This document shows, piece after piece, positions 1 through 9,660 of a DNA stretch of 64,000 nt (within the stretch, counting starts at the first letter, position 1; each line of letters opens with the position of its first letter). This stretch comes from Manduca sexta (Eukaryota > Arthropoda > Insecta > Lepidoptera > Sphingidae), in contig NC_051131.1 in the NCBI RefSeq assembly GCF_014839805.1, forward strand, positions 10,466,913 to 10,530,912. Reading direction: 5' to 3'. The notes below the pieces were generated by a model. That model searched no databases and was not told the DNA's origin. It worked only from the letters and a program-made list of their open reading frames with translations. The position numbers and the translations under genes are program-made.

Positions 1-694
1 TAATTATGATGACCAATAATTAAAAAAAAGCCATAAACCGCGATTTTCTCAAAACTGCAAACTTTTAATTATTAGTTCTCTGTGCTGACGATATTTTTCC
101 CTCGCATATTAACGTCCACTAGTTAAAATTAATATTAAAATATTATATAGTATAGTATGACTGATTTACTTACTGTAATATTTAATTCCCGGAATATATA
201 ATCCATGGTGCAGTAGTCACATGACGGGTCGGCGACTAAGTAATTAAGAGTCCAGTAAACGAACATAAGTTTACGTAGTGGCAAGATATCGGTGTCCGTA
301 AACGAAAAAATAATTGTGAGCAAAATACTACTGGTACTCAATAGTTGCGTGCACGTCGTCAACCAGTAAAATACAACTAAAGTAAAAATAATAGTTATCT
401 GCTGTTCCTTTCGCACATCTCCAAAACTGTCGTAATTGGTGAAATATGGGACAGGGGCGTGTCTAAATATCTCGGGACATTAGACCGGTCAAGCAAAATG
501 TGTTTGGAAGTGTACTAGCACCAACTTGTCCGATTGTACCTATGGACTTGTTAACTCTACTCAATTCTCCTGAGAGCCAGTTGGAATGGAGTTGAAATCT
601 TGAGACTAAGATTTTAGTGTGGATCAGGGCTGATGCTTTGATGAATTTTATTTTTAAAATAATAATAAAGAAATATAACACAAATACACTCGCA
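1..694. other. AT-rich non-coding stretch
   Basis: No gene or convincing repeat is visible. From about 445 to 640 the base composition is more balanced and starts with CAGGGGCGTGTCTAAAT, which resembles the end of a hAT-like element, but no matching opposite end is found. The open frames on the minus strand here are short and show no recognisable domain. Confidence 0.5.
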
Positions 695-927
695 CACACT
701 CACGCTTTTTACCCCGAAGAGGTATACAGAGGCGCAACTAGTGCTCTCACTTTTCGCCGTGTTTATTCCGTCGTATGATGTGATAGAGGACGAGCCTATC
801 GCTATATCGGTGACAAATACCAGACTTTGATCTGATACTGAGAAGAAAACTTCAATATCACTTTGTCCGACCTGGGGATCGAAGCCTGGACCTCAACACT
901 GCAGTCGAGCCGTAATTCAACTACGAG
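695..927 (-). repeat. SINE-B copy, near full length
   Basis: This is a minus-strand copy of the tRNA-derived SINE-B. In plus orientation it runs from the 3' end (CCCGAAGAGGTATACAGAGGCGC) through the body (GAGCCTATCGCTATATCGG) to a degraded tRNA-like head near 880-927, where the B box reads GGATCGAAGCC on the plus strand. Several point changes against the best copy (56217-56481) indicate an old insertion. Confidence 0.8.
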
Positions 928-1039
928 AGATGGGAAAATTCATTTTTATCGACTTAATACATATCTACTGAAAATACCTATATATACTGTTGGTCTCATA
1001 AGTAATTCTGAAGCACAACTATGACATTTTTTTATTTTA

Positions 1040-1294
1040 TGGCCACGGTGAAGTGACCTCAATGCATTTGATGGTAAGTGGAATGGGGTTCTATGAAATG
1101 TCGACTGACGAGAGATGATTGCCTCTCAGCAGTCGATACAATTATGCCGGCCTGTTGGAACCGGATATACACAGGCTGATCTCGGAACGCAACACACTTT
1201 CATGGTCCACTATAATAATAGCGGTTTTTAACACCTTGTGTACGGTGCCGCTATCCGGGCAGATATTAAATATATCCTACCACCAGCAAAATTT
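1040..1294 (+). repeat. Repeat D, longest copy
   Basis: This is the most complete copy of an element of about 260 bp that recurs at 7236-7330, 13403-13615, 20500-20620, 20984-21102, 34619-34733 and 51331-51550. It starts near ACGGTGAAGTGACC, has a central ATTATGCCGGCCTGTTGGAA block and ends with ATATATCCTACCACCAGCAA. The 60-codon open frame across it (1119-1301) is not conserved between copies, so it is not treated as a gene. Class is not determined; the fusion to a tRNA-like head at 7090 suggests a SINE. Confidence 0.75.
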
Positions 1295-1845
1295 GCTATG
1301 ACATGTTGAAAACTTAGCACCCAGTTAATATAAGCAATAGATATAATTGTTTTTATTTTGATAGTACTACATACCACCGCTAGAAACAATCCATAAATTT
1401 TTACTCTTTTAAAATCAGCACTCTATTGTAATAAATTATGGGTCAAAAATGATTTATTACCTAAAGTATCTATTCTATGCCTAGTTATACGCATGCCTCT
1501 CAGGCTATCAATATGTCTAAACTTGAAATATTTTATTCAACGATCCGTAACATATAGCCTACATTATTTTACCAAATAAACATGAGGGATGGATGTCTAT
1601 GAAGAAATTTTCATACATAAAGACATCAAATATTCACTACAAGTGTTATCTATGCTATTTTCTGGGACCGAAAAAGCTTATTATAAAAAATATATCATCT
1701 CTAATACCTTTGTAGCATAAACCATCAAATAATATAGTATGTTCTATGTTCTATGTTAAGGGGCTCCTTTTTTCATACTTAGTCCGTAGTAGGTCGGGCC
1801 GTAGTGCGTGGTAAATTATATAGTTTGAGATTACAAATTATAACT
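1295..1845. other. AT-rich non-coding stretch
   Basis: No feature is recognised. A small doubled TGTTCTA motif occurs near 1740-1757. Confidence 0.5.
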
Positions 1846-2084
1846 GTCGCGGTGGCGTCGTTGTATTTCAATACGACTGCAGTGCGGAGGTCTCAGGTTT
1901 AATTCCCGGGTGGAGCAGTGATAGGTTTTTTTACGCAGCATCAGCCCAAAGTCAGGATTGTGTGCTCGATATGGCGATAGCGTCGCCGGCTGTCACATCA
2001 TGGGACGGAATACTACGGCGAAAAGTGGGTGGAACAGTTTCGCCTCTGCCTACTCCTTCGGGCATAATAGACGTGAGAGAGTGT
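1846..2084 (+). repeat. SINE-B copy, near full length
   Basis: The copy begins with the A-box-like GCGGTGGCGTCGTTGTAT, has a degraded B box (GGTTTAATTCC) near 1897, then the SINE-B body (CGATATGGCGATAGCGTCGCC) and the 3' part (GCCTCTGCCTACTCCTTCGG). No clear target duplication was found. Confidence 0.82.
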
Positions 2085-3744
2085 ATTAAAATTTTGAATC
2101 TACTTTGTAATAAATATTCGAAAATTTAAGTAAATAAATAAACTTTCTTTTATCATTTAATTGCCTTATTATTTATAATGTAACACATTTTAAGTTAACA
2201 TCCAAAAATTTGAAGTTTTTTGATTAATAATACATATTAGTAAGATTCTTATTCGCTCCTATTTTAAATAATTTATTGCAATAATAACATAGTAAAGTTT
2301 CGATAAATAAGTTTATTTAAATAAAAATAGACTTTATTAAATATGAAACCTTTTGTTTTGCTGCACAATAGCCTTTATCCAAACTGTAACAAGATCTCAA
2401 AAACGTCTCTCCGAAGTCCGAACGTGTTTACTTAACAAAGGAAGATGTTGGATGACATCGATGGTCTTTGAGTTTATTTCTGAAAGGATATTTTTATTCA
2501 TAAATTTTATTTTAATTTTAGTAATATAAATGCGAATGTAAAAATTTAGACGTAAACGCAGAAGCCTTTGAACGAATTTGGATAAAATTAAACACAGTAA
2601 AATGATGTCCTGGATTTTTATGTTGCTTATTTTTTATTTTAAAGAAGGATATCGTCGGAACTTTATACAGAGGTTTTTAATACGGGCGGAATTCCTAATA
2701 ACATATTATTCTGTTAGGATAAAAAATATTTAAAGCGATACTCTATCATCACTTCCGGGGATATTAAAGTTACCTCTAAGAATATTAAATCACGTGAAAG
2801 GAAATAGTTAAAAGTGTGTATGTTCTATATCCTATCCTATCCTTTTAAGTATTACTAAAGTATTTTAGTATTTTAACCTGCTCCCACCACTCTGACCCTT
2901 TATCAGCACAAGTAAGCCAAATTACACCCTCATCGGGTGATGAAGGTGTAATAACCCTTCCATCATATGTGTCATCGAACATAAACAAATCATAGACACC
3001 CCACCCCCTATAGTACTTAAAAACATTCGGGGATAAATCAGATTACCATAGAAAATGAAGATGCACCACGCAGATATTATTCAAAAGATTAAACTGGAAA
3101 TAGTCCATGTGCATAATATTCTTGCATTCTGTAAATTGAATTCGAGGAAACGAATTCGCAAGATTTTTATTTCGTTTAAAAATGTGTCTTCTAACCAATG
3201 CAAAAAGTACTAACGACGGCAAAATTAGGTTAAATAAATATTTATTCTCGAAAGTTGGGTGTGAAAGAAATTTAATATCTTGTCTTCCGTTACAAAATAT
3301 GTTAAAAATTCTATAAATTTTAAAAGCGTTTTATCAGGACACCGATAAGCAAACAAAATAAAAATTTTATGGTATTTAAAATGTTGAGCTCAAGTATCGG
3401 ATAAATAGAGATTTTATTACAAACCCGGTAATTAAGAGCTGGCTTGAATTTTTTATTATACGATAAGAAGTGTTTTTTGTTTCATTACACTCCATTTATT
3501 CTGCAAAGATTTTAAAAATTATTTTCCCTTTTCGGATTCTTAAAATAGTAGCCGTAGGCATTGTCTGGTGTGTTTGACATAGTTATTATTCTCTTTGTTA
3601 TGACAGTTTTAAGAACACAATTGATTCTAGAGAGAAAACAGTGAAATGTGATTATTTTTCGTATCTTTGAAGGAGCTAGGAATTGTCGTTGGTACTTAGA
3701 GTTGATTCTATTAAAAATATATTTATAATACTGCTATAATTTAT
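2085..3744. other. AT-rich stretch with a faint F-repeat relic
   Basis: Mostly featureless. Between about 2515 and 2640 a degraded repeat F copy can be guessed (TAAATGCGAATG, then GAACGAATTTGGATAAAATT). At 2921-2952 there is an imperfect palindrome in which ATTACACCCTCATC is answered by TGATGAAGGTGTAAT. Confidence 0.4.
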
Positions 3745-4262
3745 GTATACTTACCTACTTCTATATTCAACATAATGCTTCTATTTTAAAAACACAGATC
3801 GCACTCTTAATAAAATAATGACCTATTTAAAAATTGTTAATTTGTGGTAGTCGTCGGAAAACTAATTTCTGTTTGCGACGTTTTAGTTTTTTCCCTTTTT
3901 TTTTCATTCTGTAGGTTTAAGTTTTTACCTATATTTAATAAGCTCAATTTTATAGCAACTTCAAAAAAAAAGGTAGAAAACAAAAAATAGTTTTCCGACT
4001 AATGCCACAAATTAAGAATTTTGAAATAGGTCATTATTTTATTAAGAGTGCGAGAAGTTCCAAACATACCTACATTCGAAATACTTCTATAATATCCAAC
4101 CCACCCAATTTATCAACACATTTTAATATAGCATAAACATACCTTGGTAGAGGTCTATACAAATGTATTGCTTCTACTTTAAAAACATATAAATTCCAAA
4201 CATTTGAAATACTTCTATAATATCCAAGCAACCCAATTTATCAAACCAATTTAATATCGCAC
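3745..4262 (+). repeat. Two-unit tandem duplication interrupted by a TIR element
   Basis: Unit 1 (about 3745-3798 plus 4054-4135) and unit 2 (about 4136-4262) share TGCTTCTAYTTTAAAAACA, GAAATACTTCTATAATATCC and ACCCAATTTATCAA in the same order. The spacing between the first motif in each unit is about 390 bp, or about 140 bp once the inserted element is removed. The second unit therefore works as a paralogous empty site for the insertion. Confidence 0.7.
3799..4053. mobile_element. MITE-like element with 65 bp terminal inverted repeats
   Basis: The left end TCGCACTCTTAATAAAATAA is answered by TTATTTTATTAAGAGTGCGA at the right end. The inverted match extends for about 65 bp with roughly five mismatches (for example TTTGTGGTAG versus the complement of ATGCCACAAA). 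The interior is T-rich then A-rich and adds weak complementarity. There is no coding capacity. It sits inside unit 1 of a tandem duplication; the other unit lacks it. I see no clean target duplication, so the superfamily is unassigned. Confidence 0.75.
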
Positions 4263-5385
4263 CACAAGCGCGACAAATAAACAGATAATAAAAATAGACA
4301 GTCGTAATGAAGAGCCCTCATAAAAATATCACTCGTAACTTGAAAAATAAGAACATAAAATGTATGTAGGTATATCATAAGCCGAGAAAGTAATCCCCAA
4401 TAGTTTTATGCGAGGGGACATCATGTCTTCGCAGCACTTATTCTTAATACCGACCAAAGCCGTGTAGAGTAAACTGGACGATATTGTGACAGAGTAACGT
4501 CAGACAGAGACCTCATATTCATGTTTGTTAAGATGAAAATATTCAATTATTTTTTATTTAGATATGCATGAGAGCAAGTCTCTCTAATTCTATATGAAAT
4601 AATTTATATAAACCCATAAAATGTTTAATATCGACTTTACCTTCCTTCCTTTGATATTCCTTCTATACAAAACGCCAATTTCATGTGTAAGGACCTAATA
4701 TTATTAAGATTCTGTAATTTTTTTCTCTACCGCCAGTTCATAAAGCAGTTTCCATTAGAGAAGAGTTAGAAACTCAAGGGTTCCTCTTTTCAAAGTTATT
4801 TCAAAGGCATTATACCTATACAGTGCATGCGGGCAGAGATTTGTTAAGCGTCTCAACGGATAGAGAAAATTTGTTTCTTGGCTTGGCTTTTATCCAAAAG
4901 GTGTCAACTGAAACTTTAAAATATTTAAGTCACTTGCGGCATATTTATTTACTATTCTATGGAATAAATAAAGCTACTTTATTATTATTGATATATGTAT
5001 ACTACATAACACAATACGAAATGTAAGATACGGCCATGATTGCTTATGGTCAGAAGCAATATCACCAAAAAGTTCCAGTTACTGCATGCGATTCAGGGGT
5101 GTAACTACCACCGTTTCAGCAATACAGGGCTGCCGAGCTTTAAGGGCCCCTCTTGGCTCATACCTACATTCATTTAGGTGAAACCCCGAAAATTTGCACT
5201 GCTCTGGAGGCCTCAAACGAATTTTGATATAGGACCTCTCTATGGCAAGCTATGCCACAGATGAGATTGTATTCTTATCACTCTGTGATATTCGATGTTA
5301 AGTCTCATGATGCAGTATTTACACAGGCAGTCTTTCATAGATAAAACCAAGTTCTTGCAAACCACCGCTTGGCAGGAAAATGGAA
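4263..5385. other. AT-rich non-coding stretch
   Basis: No gene is seen. The open frame at 4823-5026 has no recognisable domain. Around 5094-5265 a GC-richer patch begins CAGGGGTGTAACTACC, which resembles a decayed hAT-type end, but no partner end is visible. Confidence 0.45.
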
Positions 5386-5692
5386 TATAATAATAATAAT
5401 AATAATATCAGCCCTGTATTATATACTTGCCCACTGCTGAGCACGGGCCTCCTCTACTACTGAGAGGGATTAGACCTTAGTCCACCACGCTGGCCTAGTG
5501 CGGATTGGTAGACTTCACACACCTTCGAAATTCCTATAGAGAACTTCTCAGATGTGCAGGTTTCCTCACGATGTTTTCCTTCACCGTTAAAGCGAACGAT
5601 AAATTCACAAAGAATACACACATGATTTCAGAAAAGTCAGAGGTATGTGCCCGTGGGATTTGAACCTGCGGACATTCGTCTTATATCGGACA
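5386..5692 (-). repeat. SINE-A copy, nearly full length
   Basis: Minus-strand SINE-A. The plus strand begins with the (TAA)n tail at 5386-5406, then ATATCAGCCCTGTATTATA, the body (GGCCTAGTGCGGATTGGTAG; TTTTCCTTCACCGTTAAAGC) and ends with the complement of the B box (TTTGAACCTGCGGAC, about 5659-5673). The A-box part of the head is missing or decayed beyond about 5690. Confidence 0.88.
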
Positions 5693-5846
5693 TACTTCTC
5701 TCGCTTTCTTAACCTTCATCATACTTTTCATTCCCATCGGTTCAGGGAACTTTTCACCTGGCCTTTACTAAGAATGTTAGATATCTGACATTCAAAGGTT
5801 CGGTGCGATCGACCCCTACTGACTCTTTCATAAAAAAATATTCTTC

Positions 5847-5935
5847 TTCTTCAGCCTTTTGAAGTCCAATGCCAAACATAGACCTGCCCTGATTTCCAAA
5901 CTAACCTGTTAGCATCAAAAATAATCAGTCGCAAT
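5847..5935 (-). repeat. RTE-like 3' end fragment, degraded
   Basis: The stretch TTCTTCTTCAGCCTTTTGAAG followed by CCAAACATAGACCTGCCC resembles the retroelement ends at 16731 and 36089 (CTGAACATAGGCCTC), with many changes. It is read as an old 3' fragment in minus orientation. Confidence 0.45.
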
Positions 5936-6120
5936 TTACTAACATTCCAATGGACTGGTTACCACTTCTTTAGTAAGTAAACGTTATTAATGCAATATTG
6001 TTTAAGACAATATTGAACTTGTGCTACAGCGGTGCACTACGATAAGTTTCTAGTACAAGTAAAACAGATCGAACCGTACTAGATTGGTTAATTGATTATA
6101 CCGCTAAAATGAATGAATGA

Positions 6121-6452
6121 GTCCCTCCTAGCCGAATTTCGGCAACGGCAGCCAATCTGGACGGAGATCAGCCAGGTACGCAGGTGGTACTGTATGCGCA
6201 ATATACAGGGGCACTCTGTTCGACGACAATCCGACTTGACCAAAGAAAGATCAGGCGCAGAATCACCGACTTTACATGCTCACACGAGGGTATCACACCG
6301 CCAACTCCTAACTCCGAGCTGCGACTGACTAATTTTTAAGATGGAAAAATCTAGTCACAAGTATTTTTAGCTTGACTCAAGATTCAAACCCAGGACCTCA
6401 GCGCTGTAGTCGTACTCGTACCGCGTACACATTACTACTACGCCACCGAGGC
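6121..6452 (-). repeat. SINE-C copy with tRNA-like head
   Basis: The body (GCCAATCTGGACGGAGATCAGCC, AGCTGCGACTGACTAATTTTTAA) matches the copies at 32483-32842 and 42163-42434 in inverse or same sense. The right end from about 6385 is a SINE-B-type tRNA head in reverse: B box GATTCAAACCCAGG and the A-box end TACTACGCCACCGAGGC. The element therefore combines a SINE-B head with a different body. The 71-codon open frame at 6113-6328 lies wholly in the repeat and is not a gene. Confidence 0.78.
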
Positions 6453-6508
6453 GATCAATAAAACACTTAAATATTAAAATAATATTAAAACGTATATTAT
6501 AAAGATGT

Positions 6509-6571
6509 TTTCTGAGAACATTTCACTACACTATTAATGCTATTAAATTTCTGAGAACATTTCACTACACT
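6509..6571 (+). repeat. 24 bp direct repeat, offset 39 bp
   Basis: TTTCTGAGAACATTTCACTA followed by CACT occurs at 6509-6532 and 6548-6571, separated by 15 bp. It is a simple local duplication. Confidence 0.8.
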
Positions 6572-7089
6572 GTAATGCGAAATAACTTTCGCAACTAGAA
6601 TCTCAGATTAAAACTACATCTCGAAGGGAATCACTCGTTTTTTACTAAAGAAACTAATGGATTTTCTTCAGTGAAATAAAACACGACACGGTCCACCAAG
6701 TATCCACACTATGCTTCATATTCAATTTAAAACACATATAAAGCGAAGTATTCGTTAGGAATTTTTAATTTCCCGCCAGTAATATTGCAAAGCATGAGGT
6801 ATACTGGGTGTTTCCGTTACCAAGTTATTTATTAAAGAAGTTTCCAAGACATTACAGAACATTACTGAGTAATACGTTAATGATGCTAAGTAAGGAAGTA
6901 AGTATAGCACAGGATCTTCTCGGGCTACTTTAAACACCGCCTTATCAAAGGAATAACTTTTTAAATTGAGGCGAAGTAAATTTCCCGAGAGGTAATTGCT
7001 AAATAAAGTAACCAAGCAAAAGACGACAAAGCCATGCTATTTTATGTGTTTAATAGTTACTTGCGGCTTTATTTACCTAGATTTTTACT
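6572..7089. other. AT-rich non-coding stretch
   Basis: No feature is recognised. The 86-codon minus frame at 6755-7015 lacks any recognisable domain. Confidence 0.45.
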
Positions 7090-7330
7090 GCCTCGGTGGC
7101 GTTCTATTGCGTATGCGGTACGACGCCGCTGTGAGCTCCTGGGTTCAAATCTTAGGTTGGAGAAAGTGATATAAGTTATTCTACGCATCAGCTCAGAGTC
7201 TGGAATTTATGCCCGATATGACGATAGGCTATAGACACACTAATGTTCCATTATGACAGGATTTTAACACCTTGTGTATGGTGGTCATTATCAAGACGGA
7301 TATAAAATATATCTTATCACCAACAAAATA
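7090..7330 (+). repeat. Chimeric SINE: SINE-B head joined to repeat D tail
   Basis: The first part (7090 to about 7235) is SINE-B: GCCTCGGTGGCG, B box GGTTCAAATCT at about 7143, and CCCGATATGACGATAGGCT. From about 7236 it switches to repeat D: TTTTAACACCTTGTGTATGG and ATATATCTTATCACCAACAAA, matching 1230-1290. The combination is either a real SINE subfamily or a fusion. Confidence 0.75.
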
Positions 7331-7704
7331 TTTGTATACTATATGAGATCAAATAAGTAACCATGACTTATCAAAATTAATCTTGGAGTAAAACGGACGA
7401 AGCGACCATCCACGTGAGTCACTTGATCGTGAAAATCCGTTGAAAAATACTGCAACAAAAGAAAATTAAGTTATTCTTTACAATGCAAATTTTTAATCAG
7501 TTTGTGAAATGAATTTTGAAAAATATGCTCATATGATGGGTATTGGTTTTCGTGAATGCAAATTGATTTGTCGATCATTCACCATTCGTCATACTTGATC
7601 ATGCCAATGCGTTTCACACTAACGAGCGAAAGCATGTCGCAGGAGTCATTTTCAATTATATCTCATAAGCTTTAGCCTGCAGCTCCACACAGGTGATTTT
7701 TTTT

Positions 7705-8047
7705 TTCGGGATAAATATTCACCTGGGATAAAAAGCCTATTGCATTCAGAAGTAATGTTGTTTCCTATTATAATAATAATATAATAATATCAACCCTGTA
7801 TTATATACTGTCCCACTGTTGGGCACGGGCCTCCTCTACTACTGAGAGGGAATAGGCCTTAGTCCACCACGCTGGCCTAGTGCGGGTTGGTAGACTTGAC
7901 ACACCCTCGAAAATTCCTAATAGAAAATTTCTCAGGTATGCATGTTTCCTTCACCGTTAAAGTTTCCTATTAGTGAAAAAAAATCTTAATCGATTTAGTA
8001 GTTTCTGAGACCAGCGCATTTAAACAAACAAAATATTAGGATAGATC
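7705..8047 (+). repeat. Repeat I copy, split by a SINE-A insertion
   Basis: The left part (7705-7770) has TTCGGGATAAATATTC and CCTGGGATAAAAAGCCTAT. The right part (7962-8047) continues with AATCGATTTAGTAGTTTCTGA and AAACAAACAAAATATTAGG. The two parts join once the SINE-A at 7771-7961 and one target copy are removed. Another copy lies at 21465-21638. Confidence 0.72.
7771..7961 (-). repeat. SINE-A, 5'-truncated, with 11 bp target duplication
   Basis: The plus strand shows the TAA-rich tail first, then CAACCCTGTATTATATACTG, GGCCTAGTGCGGGTTGGTAG, and stops at CTTCACCGTTAAA. The flanks are perfect 11 bp direct repeats GTTTCCTATTA at 7760-7770 and 7962-7972. The head with both promoter boxes is absent, and about 14 bp are missing near CATGTTTCC. 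Confidence 0.92.
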
Positions 8048-8202
8048 TACCAACGATCCCGTGCTAACGAACTTGGGTAAATTCAATCAATACTTTCATC
8101 TGTAAAACATTTAAAATAAAGTTGGATGTTGTATATCGCAATATTATTGATTTAGTTCAGGATTTGGCGAATTTTTTTTATTAAAGTTGGAATGTCTAGC
8201 TA

Positions 8203-8431
8203 GCGTTGTTGTATTACGATGAGACTGCAGTGCTCTCGGGTTCAATTCCCGGGTCGGGCAACGTGATATTGGGTTTTTCTACTCAATATTAGCGCGGAGT
8301 CCAAAATTTGTGCCCTATATGACAATAGGCTCGCCCCAATCACACCATAGTACGGAATATACATAGCGGAAAGTGGGTGAAGTCGTTGCACCTCTGCCTA
8401 TGCCTTCGGAGGTAAAAGGAGTGAGTGTGTT
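8203..8431 (+). repeat. SINE-B copy, near full length
   Basis: It starts in the tRNA-like head (GTTGTTGTATTACGATGAGA), has the B box GGTTCAATTCC at about 8240, then GGGTCGGGCAACGTGATATTG, the body and the 3' part CACCTCTGCCTATGCCTTCGG. The A-box start is decayed. Confidence 0.85.
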
Positions 8432-9486
8432 GAGTACTATGTGCTAAAAATAAATATGGTATTAGGTGGTCATTGTGTTTACTGTTTAAAAATATACAAA
8501 TAATAATATATAATAATATACTGTAATATTTTTTATATAGTTATATAAAATAGTTGCTCGATATACATTTAATAATAGAAATACCCCTTAAACCTTACAT
8601 TTATATTTTCAAAGCAAACACATTTTATACAAAATAAAAGCACACATTTCTGAAAAATACAAAATAGAACAGCATTCGAGTTGAAATGCCGTTCAATCCG
8701 ATTGATCGGTTTAAGCAATGCTTTTGTGTGCATTGATTTGTTTAATTTTATTGCATTTGTGAGCTGTTTTAAAAGCAATATAAGATTGCGACAAATGAGA
8801 TGTCCAATGTGATTTTCTTTATTCCTTGCTTTCATACAGATTGGACCGTTGGAAAATATATTTGTTTGATGTTTTTGGTTTGGGTTTTAAATGATATTCC
8901 ATTTTCAAAAAATATATTTATAGATGAATAATAATAAAAAAACTTCTTTGAATGATGAAAAACTTATTTCATTTGTAAAATACGAGTTTTAATGAATATG
9001 TGATTAGTGAGTTGGGTTCGCAAGCTGACACGTTTCAAACAGAAGTTGGAATTGAGTCCGGATCTTCGGATTTATTACAGTTACTAATGAATTACATTTT
9101 TGATTATTTACTTTGCTGAATAGCGTACCTCTAAAAGTGTCTAATAATAATCATTATGTTCCGTTTAGGCATTTATTGTATTGTGACGTAACAATCAAAT
9201 AGCAACATTTCGTCGCATTGTTTACTACTCACATTATTATAAATATTGTTCAGCCAGATCAGCAGAAACGTAATCACAAACATTCAATGCATTCAAATCT
9301 AGAACACCAACATCAATTAATAATAGAGAATGACGCTTATTAATCCTAGTCAATATGAAGATTAATTAATCCACTAGTATTACCTTGCGTGATTAGGCTA
9401 CCCCAAGCCGGCTGAGTGATATCCTTAGTCAATTAAATATATAAACAAATAAGATAAATACTGCAACAACGTCCCGGTAAACATCA
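8432..9486. other. AT-rich non-coding stretch
   Basis: No repeat or gene is recognised. The 88-codon minus frame at 8569-8835 looks random (AT-rich codons, no domain). Confidence 0.45.
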
Positions 9487-9660
9487 GGTTAACAAAGAAC
9501 GGGTAGGTGCTGGTGACGTCATCGCGCGCTGACGTCAGTGCTTGCGTACAGCGTACATCTAGGTCAATAGAACGCGGCAGTTCGGCCCGGGAGCTCCCAG
9601 CTCGAAATAGGTCGCCGCTAGGGTCGCCACTCACCCTGGCATAGGTCCGTAGAACTAGAT
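9487..9660. promoter_or_regulatory. GC-rich block with two CRE octamers
   Basis: Two perfect TGACGTCA octamers stand at 9514-9521 and 9530-9537, with CGCGCG between them, inside a block clearly richer in G and C than its surroundings. CREB/ATF-type bZIP proteins bind this octamer. On the minus strand a good splice-donor-like CCAGG/GTGAGT occurs at about 9639-9629. A regulatory element or non-coding exon is possible; no transcript evidence can be drawn from sequence alone. Confidence 0.35.

Noticed and set aside
445..640. Possible transposon fragment starting CAGGGGCGTGTC
   Set aside because: No paired end, no second copy in the window and no domain in the minus-strand frame.
5094..5265. Possible decayed hAT element starting CAGGGGTGTAACTACC
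   Set aside because: No opposite end and no target duplication could be found.
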